Shown here in pieces: positions 33,066 through 41,908 of a DNA stretch of 64,000 nucleotides. The stretch lies in contig NZ_JAIFXZ010000009.1 in assembly GCF_021033825.1 (NCBI RefSeq), positions 85,388-149,387 of the forward strand. Direction: 5' to 3'. Both the position numbers and the translations under genes were made by a program. The number at the start of each line of letters is the position of its first letter. Within the stretch, counting starts at the first letter, position 1. This DNA is from Dietzia aurantiaca (GTDB taxonomy: Bacteria > Actinomycetota > Actinomycetes > Mycobacteriales > Mycobacteriaceae). Below the pieces are notes generated by a model, which saw only the letters and a program-made list of their open reading frames with translations, made no database searches and was not told the DNA's origin.

Positions 33066-33866
33066 TCGGCCGCGGTCCACGTCGGCAGGCGCCTCCTCAG
33101 GCCGCCGGAGGCAGGCCAGGGGATCGATTCTGAGGTCGTCGATCGGCGTGCCGCATTCCCGGCTGAGTGCACGGAGGAGCCCGGCTCGGTTCGCGAAACC
33201 TGCGCTCCGGGCCGCACTCTCACCGCTCGAGCCCCCGCGCAGGGCCCGGATCGCTACGTTGAGTCGAGTCCGTGTGCGCCACTGCTGGAACGTGAGCCCG
33301 GTTTCACCCAGGAACAGGCGCTGTATCTGACGCGGGCTGATCGAGAACCAGCCGCAGAGCTCGGCCAGGGTGGCGGAGGAGTCGGTCGCGACCTCGGCGA
33401 TCTGGCGTGCCGTGGGGTGGGCGGGCGTGGGAACGGCGAATGCTTCATTGAGAAGTGCCGAGACGATGTCGTCGAGACTGTCGGTGAACAGTGTCACCTG
33501 CTCGTGCGTGTAGGGCTGGGCCGCGAGCCTGGCCAGCATCAGGTCGGTGAGGGCGGGGACGACCCCCAGTCTCCGGACTCGTTCGACCGGAGTGTTGCGC
33601 GGGGACAGGAACGGCCCCAGGGCGATCGAATGCTCGTCCAGGTCGAGCGCGTGGGGGACCCCCGGGGCGAGTAGTACCGATGCCCGCGGTTCGAGAGTGA
33701 CCACCGAGCCGTCCACGGTCAGGCGCCCGCGGCCCATGACCATATGCACGATGTGCGGAACCTCGTGACTGTGCTCGGAATGACCGAAGAATCGCACCCG
33801 ACTCTCGGGAACCGCCATCGCCAGTGCTCGTGTGAATCCCACAGATGACCTCGTTCTCTTCTTGTC

Positions 33867-33882
33867 CGTGACAAGTGTCACG
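33867..33882. promoter_or_regulatory. Palindrome between AraC gene and iron operon
   Basis: CGTGACAAGTGTCACG is an inverted repeat with perfect 7-base arms, CGTGACA and TGTCACG, and a two-base centre. It lies 25 bases upstream of the AraC start and about 117 bases upstream of the binding-protein gene. It could be an AraC or other regulator site. Confidence 0.45.
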
Positions 33883-33961
33883 TTGTCGCCTTCGGACCGT
33901 GACTGTGTCGCATCAGGCCTTCCGGGAGCACCCGCGACGATCTACCCTTCACCGGGGGCTA

Positions 33962-33980
33962 TTTGGTAAGCCTCACCTAA
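33962..33980 (+). promoter_or_regulatory. IdeR/DtxR-type iron box
   Basis: TTTGGTAAGCCTCACCTAA matches the 19-base IdeR consensus TTAGGTTAGGCTAACCTAA at 15 positions as written, or 16 when S (G or C) is allowed at the centre. It ends 18 bases before the ATG of the siderophore-binding lipoprotein. Iron-dependent repression of the operon is expected. Confidence 0.7.
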
Positions 33981-33998
33981 TTTTGCACCGGAGGACTG

Positions 33999-35012
33999 AT
34001 GTCACACAACACCCGTGCGCTGATGCGCCCGATCATGGCCGCGGCGATGACACTCATGCTGGCCGCCACCGCGGCGTGTTCGACCGGAGAGGGGGACCCG
34101 TCCGCCGGCGCAGCGAGCGAGCCGGGCGGAACGCGCACGGTCAGCACGCCGAAGGGGGACGTGGAGGTGCCGTCGGACCCGGAGCGCGTGGTCGTGCTCA
34201 ACTACGCACTCGCCGGGTACCTGTACGAACTCGACATCCCGGTGGCCGCCACGATCCCGGAGGACGCGAGCCAGGCCAACGGAGAGTTCTCCGAACTCTG
34301 GGGAAACGCTCCGGAAGAGGACGGCACCGAGTTCCTCCCGTGGTCCGCTGACGGATTCGACCTCGAAGCCATTCTCGCCACCGATCCCGACCTCATCGTG
34401 GCCGGCGGATGGGGGTTCCCCAACTTCCAGGCCGACGCGGCCTACGAGGACCTGTCGGCGATCGCCCCGACGGTCATGGTGGACAAGTCCTTCGTCGACT
34501 GGCGTGAACAGGCCGAGTTCCTGGCCACGGACGTGTTCGACCGGCAGGACGAATTCGACGACATGGTCGCGACCTACGACGAGCGGGTCACCGAGGTGGC
34601 CGACGAGATCCGGGTTCCCCCGCAGCCGACGTCGTTCATCAGCGTGACCGCGGACGGGACCCCGTACCTGTTGTTCGAGGACACCGGTCTTTCCGTGATG
34701 TTCGCCGAGCTCGGATTCCGGACCGACGACCTCGTCGCCCGGCACAACCTCGAGCCCTATCAGCCGGGTGGCGACATGGCGGAGCTGTCCACCGAGCAAC
34801 TCGGACAGATCGTCGACAGCGAGACGGTGTTCGTCATGGGGTTCAACGGGGAGACGACGTCGGTGGCCGAACTGGCCGACAACCCTGCCTGGCGCAACCT
34901 CCCCGCGTTCGTCGGGGACAACGCGTACGACCTCCCGTACTGGGCGGTGCGCCACGACTACAACGAGGCGCTCGCGATCCTCGACATCGTGCAGGCGGAG
35001 TTCCCTCGATGA
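33999..35012 (+). CDS. Siderophore-binding lipoprotein (ABC transporter)
   Basis: A 337-residue FecB/FhuD-type binding protein. The signal peptide ends in the lipobox LAATAACSTG near residue 27. The two-lobe fold shows PERVVVLNYALAGYLYELDIPVAATIP and DLEAILATDPDLIVAGG, and ends in DNAYDLPYWAVRHDYNEAL. It captures a ferric siderophore and passes it to the permeases encoded downstream. GGAGGA stands before the ATG. The start lies just downstream of an IdeR-like box. The stop overlaps the next ATG (ATGA), so translation is coupled. Confidence 0.93.
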   Translation: MSHNTRALMRPIMAAAMTLMLAATAACSTGEGDPSAGAASEPGGTRTVSTPKGDVEVPSDPERVVVLNYALAGYLYELDIPVAATIPEDASQANGEFSELWGNAPEEDGTEFLPWSADGFDLEAILATDPDLIVAGGWGFPNFQADAAYEDLSAIAPTVMVDKSFVDWREQAEFLATDVFDRQDEFDDMVATYDERVTEVADEIRVPPQPTSFISVTADGTPYLLFEDTGLSVMFAELGFRTDDLVARHNLEPYQPGGDMAELSTEQLGQIVDSETVFVMGFNGETTSVAELADNPAWRNLPAFVGDNAYDLPYWAVRHDYNEALAILDIVQAEFPR

Positions 35013-36706
35013 GTCTGACCGATCTCGTCATCCATCCCCTGGTGGTGCGGACTGCGCACGTGGTCTCGACGGAAGACGTTGACGGTCGCACTCGTCGTGT
35101 CCGCCTGGAAGGCGACGAACTCGGTGCGTTCGAGAGGGCGGGAATCAGCCACCCGGCCTTCGCCGCCCCCGGCTTCGACGATCACATCAAGCTGATCTTC
35201 GCCGCCGACGGAGACGTCGAGGCGGCGTTGCCCCGCCAACACGTCGACGGGATCGAGTGGACGCCCTCGGAGCACCGGTTGACCCGGGACTACACACCAC
35301 ACAGCGTCGATGGCCGGTCCGGGGGCTTCACCGTGGATTTCGTCCTGCACGGGGACGGCCCGGCTGTGAGCTGGGCGCGGCAGGCGACGCCGGGGTCGAC
35401 GGTGAGTTTCGTCGGACCGAAATCGTCCCAGATGCTACCGGACGACGCCACGTCCATCGTCCTGATCGGCGACGAGACCGCGCTTCCCGCCGTCCGGCGG
35501 TTCCTGGACGAGCGGCCGCTGATGGTTCCGGCGCATGTGGTGGTGACCATCGGAGGCGAGGGTGCATCGACGGATCTCACGATCCGGGAGACGGATTCGA
35601 TCCGGGTCGAGCTGATGCCGGAGCCGGACGGCGAGGCGATCGCCGCGTTGTTCGACACGGTGGACGAGGCGGAGACGCTCGGGGACCGTCCGTTCGTCTG
35701 GGCCGCAGGTGAGGCTCGGTCGCTGCTCCCACTCCGGCGTCGTCTGGCGGGCCGCGTCGAGAAATCTCACCGCAGTATCACCGGCTACTGGCACATCGAA
35801 CACGCCGAGAAGGCGGGGGAGAGCGTTCCCGAACTGCCCGGGCCGCCGGTGGCCTGGTTCGCGGTCCGCGCCGCCCTCCGGACGGGCCTACTCGATGTAC
35901 TGCGGGACCGTCCGATGTCGGTCTCGGAGGCATCCTCGGCGCTCGGCGTCCGACACGGACTCGACTCGCTCGTGGGCACGCTCGCCGCCGCCGGTCTCCT
36001 GGACGGTCAGCCCGACGGGCGCTGGGCCCTGACCGATCTGGCCGTATCCCTCGTCGACGACGCGCACTCACGGGACGAGTTCACGGGGACCGAGGCCGAC
36101 CAGGTCCTCGCACTGCGTCATCTGGCGGATTCGCTCCGCAGTGGGACCCCCGGCTGGCAGTTGGACACCGGGCTGCCGTTCGCGGAGTCCGCGCTCACCG
36201 ACCCCGAGGTGGCGCATCACCTCGAGCACGAATCCGAGTCGCTGGTCTTCCTCCAGCACGGCCTCCGGCGCGTTCTGACCGGACTCGCGAGCCCGGGGAT
36301 CGTCGCGGTGGGCCCGGGGGCGGGCCTGGTGGCCCGGCTCGCGCACGGCGCCGGAGACGGCAGCGTCCACGTGGAGGTCGATCGAGAGCGCGGCGATGTG
36401 GTGGTCTCGGCAATGCTCCTGAGTCACCTCGATGACCAGTCGGCCCTGCAGCATCTGCGGGACCTGTCCGACATGGCCGGCCGCGCGCTGGTCATCGACT
36501 CGAGTACCCCCGACGGGCTGTCGCAGACCGCCGCTGACCAGGCGCTGCTCCGCTTCGTCACCACAGGGCGCGACCCTCGGACGCAGGACCGGGTCGGAGA
36601 GCTGGCCCGGGCGGCCGGATGGACCGCGCGGCAACGGCACACCCTCGGGTGGGGAGTCGTCGCGGACGAGTTCATCCGAGACGACGACGGTGCGTCCCGG
36701 CAGTGA
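35009..36706 (+). CDS. Siderophore-interacting protein fused to methyltransferase-like domain
   Basis: A 565-residue two-part protein. Residues 1 to about 270 form a siderophore-interacting flavoreductase. The flavin motif reads RDYTP near residues 93-97, VLIGDETALPAVRRFL opens the NAD(P)H lobe, and the conserved end GYWHIE lies at 259-264. This part would reduce ferric siderophore to release iron. Residues about 280-565 resemble small-molecule O-methyltransferases: a winged-helix dimerisation region (FAVRAALRTGLLDVLRDRP, LTDLAVSLV), a SAM-loop-like VAVGPGAGLVARLA and LSHLDDQSALQHLRDL. The glycine-rich loop is degenerate, so catalysis is uncertain. There is no frameshift at the join. The stop overlaps the permease start (GTGA). 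Confidence 0.88.
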   Translation: MSLTDLVIHPLVVRTAHVVSTEDVDGRTRRVRLEGDELGAFERAGISHPAFAAPGFDDHIKLIFAADGDVEAALPRQHVDGIEWTPSEHRLTRDYTPHSVDGRSGGFTVDFVLHGDGPAVSWARQATPGSTVSFVGPKSSQMLPDDATSIVLIGDETALPAVRRFLDERPLMVPAHVVVTIGGEGASTDLTIRETDSIRVELMPEPDGEAIAALFDTVDEAETLGDRPFVWAAGEARSLLPLRRRLAGRVEKSHRSITGYWHIEHAEKAGESVPELPGPPVAWFAVRAALRTGLLDVLRDRPMSVSEASSALGVRHGLDSLVGTLAAAGLLDGQPDGRWALTDLAVSLVDDAHSRDEFTGTEADQVLALRHLADSLRSGTPGWQLDTGLPFAESALTDPEVAHHLEHESESLVFLQHGLRRVLTGLASPGIVAVGPGAGLVARLAHGAGDGSVHVEVDRERGDVVVSAMLLSHLDDQSALQHLRDLSDMAGRALVIDSSTPDGLSQTAADQALLRFVTTGRDPRTQDRVGELARAAGWTARQRHTLGWGVVADEFIRDDDGASRQ

Positions 36707-37842
36707 CCCCGACTCAGCCGACGACCTCCGAGCGTCCGGCGAACCGGTCCGCTCGGTCGGACGGGCGCACCGGCCGGCGGGCCGAGCGGGCCACCCGGTC
36801 GATCTCTCCGCAGGCCATCCACACAGATCCGCCACGGAGCGGGCACCGGACCGGACGGCGGATCATCGGCCTCGCGATCGGCGTCGTCCTCCTGGGGGCC
36901 GTCTGCGCCCTGAGCCTGTTCGTCGGGTCGGCGTCACTCGGACCCGGCGAGGTCATGTCGGCGTTGACGGGCACGGCCGACCCGATCATCCACTCGACCG
37001 TTGTGGAGATGCGACTGCCCAGGACTCTCCTCGGGGTCCTGGTGGGCGCGGCGCTCGGTGTGTCGGGCGCACTCGCCCAGGCTCTGACCCGGAACCCCCT
37101 CGCGGACCCGGGGATTCTCGGCGTCAACGCCGGTGCGGGGCTCGCGGTGGCGGTGGCCGTGGCGTTCTTCGGGATCACCTCGATCAGTGGCTACGTGTGG
37201 TTCGCGTTCGCCGGTGCGCTGCTGTCGTTCGTGCTCGTCTATACGATCGCCCTGCGCGGGCCACACGGAGCGACGCCGGTGCGACTCACCCTGATCGGGG
37301 TGGCCCTGACAGCCGTGTGCACCGGCATCACCCAGTCACTCGAACTGGTGCTTCCCCGTGTCTTCGACCAGATGCGGTTCTGGGGTGTCGGGAGCATCGC
37401 CGACCGACCCGAGGGGACCGTCGCGTTCGTCGCCCCGTTCATCGTGGTTGGGCTCGTGGTGGCCATGCTGACCGGGCGAGCGGTCAACGCCATCGCGCTC
37501 GGTGACGACCGGGCCCGTGCACTGGGGGTGCCGATCGGCCTCGTACGGGGCACCTCGGCCCTGGCGATCACGGTGCTGTGTGGCGCCGCCACAGCGGCCG
37601 CCGGGCCGATCGCGTTCGTGGGACTGATGATCCCGCACGCGGTTCGGCTGGTCACGGGCCCGGACCATCGGTGGATCATGGCTTACTCGGTGGTGGCCGC
37701 CCCGATACTGCTCGTTGTCGCGGACATCATCGGACGCCTCGTGGCCTGGCCGGCGGAGTTGCGCGTGGGAATCGTCACCGCATTCCTCGGGGCCCCGGTG
37801 CTAATCCTGCTCGTCCGCCGGGCGGAACGGGGAGGAATGTGA
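36703..37842 (+). CDS. FecCD-family iron-siderophore ABC permease, first subunit
   Basis: A 379-residue permease. A polar N-terminus of about 60 residues is followed by roughly nine to ten membrane helices. RLPRTLLGVLVGAALGVSGALAQALTRNPLADPGILGVNAGAG is the FecCD signature, and the ATPase-docking region is ALGDDRARALGVPIG. CGAATAAAGPIAFVGLMIPHAVR is the conserved late segment. It pairs with the next gene product to form the channel for the ferric siderophore. GTG 36703 overlaps the previous stop by four bases. Confidence 0.92.
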   Translation: MTPTQPTTSERPANRSARSDGRTGRRAERATRSISPQAIHTDPPRSGHRTGRRIIGLAIGVVLLGAVCALSLFVGSASLGPGEVMSALTGTADPIIHSTVVEMRLPRTLLGVLVGAALGVSGALAQALTRNPLADPGILGVNAGAGLAVAVAVAFFGITSISGYVWFAFAGALLSFVLVYTIALRGPHGATPVRLTLIGVALTAVCTGITQSLELVLPRVFDQMRFWGVGSIADRPEGTVAFVAPFIVVGLVVAMLTGRAVNAIALGDDRARALGVPIGLVRGTSALAITVLCGAATAAAGPIAFVGLMIPHAVRLVTGPDHRWIMAYSVVAAPILLVVADIIGRLVAWPAELRVGIVTAFLGAPVLILLVRRAERGGM

Positions 37843-38870
37843 CCGGCGAGCGGGCCGTCCGGCTGGGCCGATTCAGCCGTATCGTGACGCCCGGTGACAT
37901 CCGGGTCGCGGGTCTTGTCGTCGTCGTCCTCGTCGCGCTGGTCCTGGCCTCGCTCATGGTCGGGGACCAGCTGATCCCCCTCGATCGTGTCGTGCGGGCA
38001 TTCGGCCCCGAGGCCACGAGACTGGACTCGATGGTCGTGGTGCAGTGGCGGGCGCCCCGCGCCTTCGCCGCCGCGGTGTTCGGCGCCTGCCTCGGGATCA
38101 GCGGCGCCGTCTTCCAGTCGCTGACGCGCAATCCGTTGGGGAGCCCCGACATCATCGGCCTCAACACCGGCGCATTCACCGGGGTCCTGGTGGTCATCAG
38201 TCTGGGCGGGATGGGCTACGCCGCGGTCTCCGCGGGCGCCGTGGTCGGGGGAGTGGCCGCGGCCGGATTGGTGTACCTGTTCGCCTACTCCTCCGGGCTC
38301 CAGGGATTCCGCCTGATCATCGTGGGGATCGCCTTCAGCGCGTTCCTCGGGTCGATCAACTCATGGCTGGTCGTCTCATCCGAACTCGACGTGGCGCTGC
38401 GGGCCGCGGTCTGGGGCGCGGGATCCCTGAACGGCGTCCGCTGGCCACAGCTGCTCGGAGCAGGCGCGCTGGCCCTGGCCCTCGTGGCGCTGGTCCCGTG
38501 GCTGGCCCGACGAATCACCCAGCTCGAGTTGGGCGATGACGCCGCGAAGACGCGCGGGGTCCGGACAGAGCCGGTGAAGGCCGTCGCCGTCGTGGTGGGA
38601 GTGGCGCTGACCGCGCTGGTGACCGCGGTGACCGGGCCGATCGCGTTCATCTCTCTGGCCGCGCCGCAGATCGCGCGGCGGATCCGGCGGCGGTCGGGTG
38701 GCTTCGACCCGGTCGGCGCAGCCCTCGTCGGAGCGGTCCTGCTCGCCGGGTCCGATCTGATAGCCCAGCACGCGATCCCCGCCGCCAGTGTGCCGGTCGG
38801 CGCGGTGACGGTCTGTCTGGGCGGGATCTATCTGGTGTACCTGCTGGTGCGGGAGAGTGACAGGAGTTGA
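37839..38870 (+). CDS. FecCD-family iron-siderophore ABC permease, second subunit
   Basis: A 343-residue permease partner. RAPRAFAAAVFGACLGISGAVFQSLTRNPLGSPDIIGLNTGAF is the FecCD signature, and LGDDAAKTRGVRTEPVKA is the coupling loop. TGPIAFISLAAPQIARRI follows, with a C-terminal PVGAVTVCLGGIYLVYLL. GTG 37839 overlaps the previous stop (ATGTGA). GGAGGA is immediately before it at an unusually short distance, so a start slightly downstream is possible. It is fourth in the iron operon. Confidence 0.91.
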   Translation: MTGERAVRLGRFSRIVTPGDIRVAGLVVVVLVALVLASLMVGDQLIPLDRVVRAFGPEATRLDSMVVVQWRAPRAFAAAVFGACLGISGAVFQSLTRNPLGSPDIIGLNTGAFTGVLVVISLGGMGYAAVSAGAVVGGVAAAGLVYLFAYSSGLQGFRLIIVGIAFSAFLGSINSWLVVSSELDVALRAAVWGAGSLNGVRWPQLLGAGALALALVALVPWLARRITQLELGDDAAKTRGVRTEPVKAVAVVVGVALTALVTAVTGPIAFISLAAPQIARRIRRRSGGFDPVGAALVGAVLLAGSDLIAQHAIPAASVPVGAVTVCLGGIYLVYLLVRESDRS

Positions 38871-38872
38871 GT

Positions 38873-39649
38873 GTGGAATCGGCACTGGAGGCGCGCGGGG
38901 TGTCCGTGGCGTACCGGCGGGGCGAGAACGTGCTGTCCGATGTCTCGGCGAGCGTGCCGGCCGGCGAGTTCACCGCGATCATCGGACCCAACGGATGCGG
39001 AAAGTCCACCCTGCTCAGGGTGTTCACGAGACTTCTCACCCCATCGTCGGGTCAGGTCCTCCTCGGCGGCGAGGACCTCGCCCGCGTGCGTACGGCCGAC
39101 GTCGCCCGCCGTCTGAGCCTGCTCCCCCAGGACTCGCCGATCCCGGACGGGATCCGGGTGGCCGAGCTGGTGCGGCGCGGTCGCTATCCGCACCAGACCC
39201 TGTTCGCCCAGTGGAGCGCCCGCGACGAGGAAGCAGTGACCACCGCCATGGAGTTGACCCACGTCGACGAGTTGGCGGACCGACTCGTCGACACCCTGTC
39301 GGGCGGGCAGCGCCAGCGCGTGTGGATCGCGCTGGCACTGGCGCAGGACGCGCCCTGCCTGTTGTTGGACGAGCCGACGACCTTCCTGGACATCGCGCAT
39401 CAGGTGGAGACGCTGCGCCTGCTCGACGATCTTCGTGCGCGGGGCCGGACGATCGTGGCGGTGTTGCACGAGTTGGGGAACGCCGCCAGGTTCGCGACGC
39501 ATCTGATCGTGATGAAGGACGGGCGGGTGGTGGCGTCCGGGCCTCCGGCCGAGCTCCTGACCGAGGAACTGGTGGGAGAGGTGTTCGGTCTGCGGTGCCG
39601 GGTGATTCCCGATCCGGACACCCGGGTGCCGGTCATCCTGCCGCGATGA
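38873..39649 (+). CDS. Iron-siderophore ABC transporter ATP-binding protein
   Basis: A 258-residue ATPase of the FecE/FepC type. Walker A is GPNGCGKST, the Q-loop is in LSLLPQDSPIPDGIRV, the signature is LSGGQRQRVWIALALAQ, Walker B is LLLDEPTTFLDIAHQ and the H-loop is AVLHELGNAARF. It powers the two permeases just upstream. GTG 38873 is chosen because CAGGAG (38861-38866) is six bases away. A TTG at 38867 would be too close. It is last in the operon, with only 50 bases before the convergent helicase gene. Confidence 0.94.
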   Translation: MESALEARGVSVAYRRGENVLSDVSASVPAGEFTAIIGPNGCGKSTLLRVFTRLLTPSSGQVLLGGEDLARVRTADVARRLSLLPQDSPIPDGIRVAELVRRGRYPHQTLFAQWSARDEEAVTTAMELTHVDELADRLVDTLSGGQRQRVWIALALAQDAPCLLLDEPTTFLDIAHQVETLRLLDDLRARGRTIVAVLHELGNAARFATHLIVMKDGRVVASGPPAELLTEELVGEVFGLRCRVIPDPDTRVPVILPR

Positions 39650-39699
39650 GACCGGGCCATGCGCGGCGCTGACGCCCCGCCGGCGCCGCCTCCGACGGA

Positions 39700-41808
39700 T
39701 CAGGAGTCGCGAAGCCGCTCCAGGGCGCCGAGCACCACGTCGCGGTTGGTGGTCTGCCAGAACGGGGGCAGTGAGGCGCGGAGGTAGCCGCCATAGCGGG
39801 CGGTGACCAGCCTGGAGTCGAGTATGGCCACGACGCCCCGGTCCTCGGTACGACGGAGGAGGCGCCCGACGCCCTGCGCGAGCAGGAGGGCGGCGTGGTT
39901 ACCGGCGACGGCGAGGAAGCCGTTACCGCCGCGGGCAGCCACCGAGCGCTGCCGCGCCGACAGTAGCGGGTCGTCCGGGCGGGGGAACGGGATCCGGTCG
40001 ATGACGACGAGGGACAGCGTCTTGCCGGGGACGTCGACCCCCTGCCAGAGAGAGAGCGTCCCGACCAGCGTGGTCTCCTCGTCCTCCGCGAACTGCGCGA
40101 CGAGATTGGCCGTCGAGTCCTCGCCCTGGCACAGGACCGGGGTGTCCAACCGTTCGCGCAGGAGCTCGGCGGCGGCCTTGGCCGCCCGCATCGACGAGAA
40201 CAGTCCCAGCGTGCGCCCACCGGCGGCGGCGACGAGATCCACGAGCTCGTCCTCCGCGTCGGACGAGGTCCCGTCGCGGCCGGGGGCGGGCAGGTGCGCG
40301 GCCACGTAGAGGATGCCGTTGCGGCGGTAGTCGAACGGCGATCCGGCGTCCATGCCCGACCAGCGCAGTGCGGTGGCGTCCTCGTCGGACGGCGGCTCGA
40401 GGGAGACGGCCGTCGCCGGGTCCGGGCGCGCGGCGGAGGCGGGCGGCAGACCCCAGCTGGCGGCCAGCCCGTCGAACTTCCCACCCGTCGTGAGGGTGGC
40501 GGAGGTGAGGATCACCGTGGACTCGGCGAACAGGCGGGTACGCAGGAGTCCCGCCACGGTCAGCGGCGCGACCCGCAGGATGCGCCCGCGTCGGTCCTCC
40601 TGGCTCATCCAGACGATCTCCAGGCGCTCGGCCACGGGCTTGTCGTAGGACCCGAGCATGCGGTCGGCGGCCTCGGCGATCTCGTCGAGCGCCGCCAACG
40701 TCTTCTGCCGGTCCGAGGCCCCCTGCGGGTCGCCGGCCGCCTCCCCGGGCTTGGGGCCGGGCACCGCGCTGCGGCAGTTCTCCGCGGTGTGGCGGACGGC
40801 GGCCAGCGCCAGGTCCGCCCCCTCGGGAAGGATGTCCCAGCGCCCCTCGGGGCAGATCTCGAGTAGCCCGGCCAGGCCCTCGCCGGCGGCGACCATACGG
40901 TCCGCGGTCTGCTGGTCGACGAGCTTGGCAGCCCGGCGTGCGGCCTGGATGACGGCGGCGCCGGTGAGTTCCGCGGTGGAGACACCGGTGACCCGATCCG
41001 ACAGTTCGTGGGCCTCGTCGATCACCACGGCATCATGCTCCGGGAGCACCGACACGTCGGTCATGGCGTCGATCGCCAACAGCGCGTGGTTGGTCACCAC
41101 CACGTCCGCGCGTCCGGCCTCCTGCCGAGCCAGTTCGGCGAAGCACTCGGAGAACTCGGGGCACAGCTGCCCCAGGCATTCGCGGCTCGTCACCGAGACC
41201 TGTCGCCACGCCGCGTCCGAGACGCCGCGGGGCAGATCGTCCCGGTCGCCGGTGTCGGTCTCCTGCGCCCAGTCGTGCAGCCGCGCGATCTCCCGGCCGA
41301 GCCACGAGGACGGGCCCGTGTCGCGGGGCGAAGCCTGCCGCGGGGTGCGTGCGGCCGTGGACTCGCCGCCGAGGGGGAGGTCGAACAGCTCCTCCGTCTC
41401 GATCTCCTCCGGGTCGGCCTCGTCGACCGGCCCGGTGCTCACGCGGTGGAGGCACAGGTAGTTACCGCGGCCCTTGAGGATCGCGTGGGAGGGCGCCACG
41501 CCGAGCGACGGTCGCAGCGCGGCGGCCAGGCGCGGCAGGTCCCGGTCCACGAGCTGGTTCTGCAGGGCGATCGTGGCGGTGGAGACGACGACGGTGCCGC
41601 CCGTCTCCACGGAGTGCCGCAGCGAGGGTACGAGATACGCCAGGGATTTACCCGTGCCGGTGCCGGCCTGCACGGCGAGATGCTCGCCGGTCGACAACGC
41701 GTTTCCCACCGCCTCGGCCATCATCAGCTGGCCGTCGCGTCGACTTCCTCCGAGGCCCTCGACAGCGGTGTCGAGGAGCTCGGAGACGGAGGGAAGCGAG
41801 TCGGTCAC
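39700..41808 (-). CDS. dinG: DinG/XPD-like ATP-dependent DNA helicase
   Basis: A 702-residue superfamily 2 helicase. Walker A is in VQAGTGTGKSLAYLVP (about residues 46-61) and the DEAH box in AVVIDEAHELSDR. Between them are cysteines in GNYLCLHRV and SRECLGQLCPEFSECFAEL that fit the XPD/DinG 4Fe-4S cluster. C-terminal motifs include GTLSLWQGVDVPGKTLSLVVIDRIPFPRPDDP and LLLAQGVGRLLRRTEDRGV. It unwinds 5'-to-3', probably acting on R-loops or in repair. GTG 41808 lies six bases after a TAGGGT hexamer. It is adjacent to pncB as in M. tuberculosis. Confidence 0.93.
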   Translation of the reverse strand: MTDSLPSVSELLDTAVEGLGGSRRDGQLMMAEAVGNALSTGEHLAVQAGTGTGKSLAYLVPSLRHSVETGGTVVVSTATIALQNQLVDRDLPRLAAALRPSLGVAPSHAILKGRGNYLCLHRVSTGPVDEADPEEIETEELFDLPLGGESTAARTPRQASPRDTGPSSWLGREIARLHDWAQETDTGDRDDLPRGVSDAAWRQVSVTSRECLGQLCPEFSECFAELARQEAGRADVVVTNHALLAIDAMTDVSVLPEHDAVVIDEAHELSDRVTGVSTAELTGAAVIQAARRAAKLVDQQTADRMVAAGEGLAGLLEICPEGRWDILPEGADLALAAVRHTAENCRSAVPGPKPGEAAGDPQGASDRQKTLAALDEIAEAADRMLGSYDKPVAERLEIVWMSQEDRRGRILRVAPLTVAGLLRTRLFAESTVILTSATLTTGGKFDGLAASWGLPPASAARPDPATAVSLEPPSDEDATALRWSGMDAGSPFDYRRNGILYVAAHLPAPGRDGTSSDAEDELVDLVAAAGGRTLGLFSSMRAAKAAAELLRERLDTPVLCQGEDSTANLVAQFAEDEETTLVGTLSLWQGVDVPGKTLSLVVIDRIPFPRPDDPLLSARQRSVAARGGNGFLAVAGNHAALLLAQGVGRLLRRTEDRGVVAILDSRLVTARYGGYLRASLPPFWQTTNRDVVLGALERLRDS

Positions 41809-41814
41809 GCGGTA

Positions 41815-41820
41815 ACCCTA
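41815..41820 (-). promoter_or_regulatory. -10 element of a leaderless dinG transcript
   Basis: On the minus strand TAGGGT ends six bases before the dinG GTG, with no Shine-Dalgarno. Confidence 0.5.
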
Positions 41821-41908
41821 GCCGCCCGATCCGACACGAGGTCAGCGGCCGGTGGGCGCGGACGCGGTCGCCGTCGGTCCTCCCCACGGGGCACGGACGG
41901 CCGGCGTA

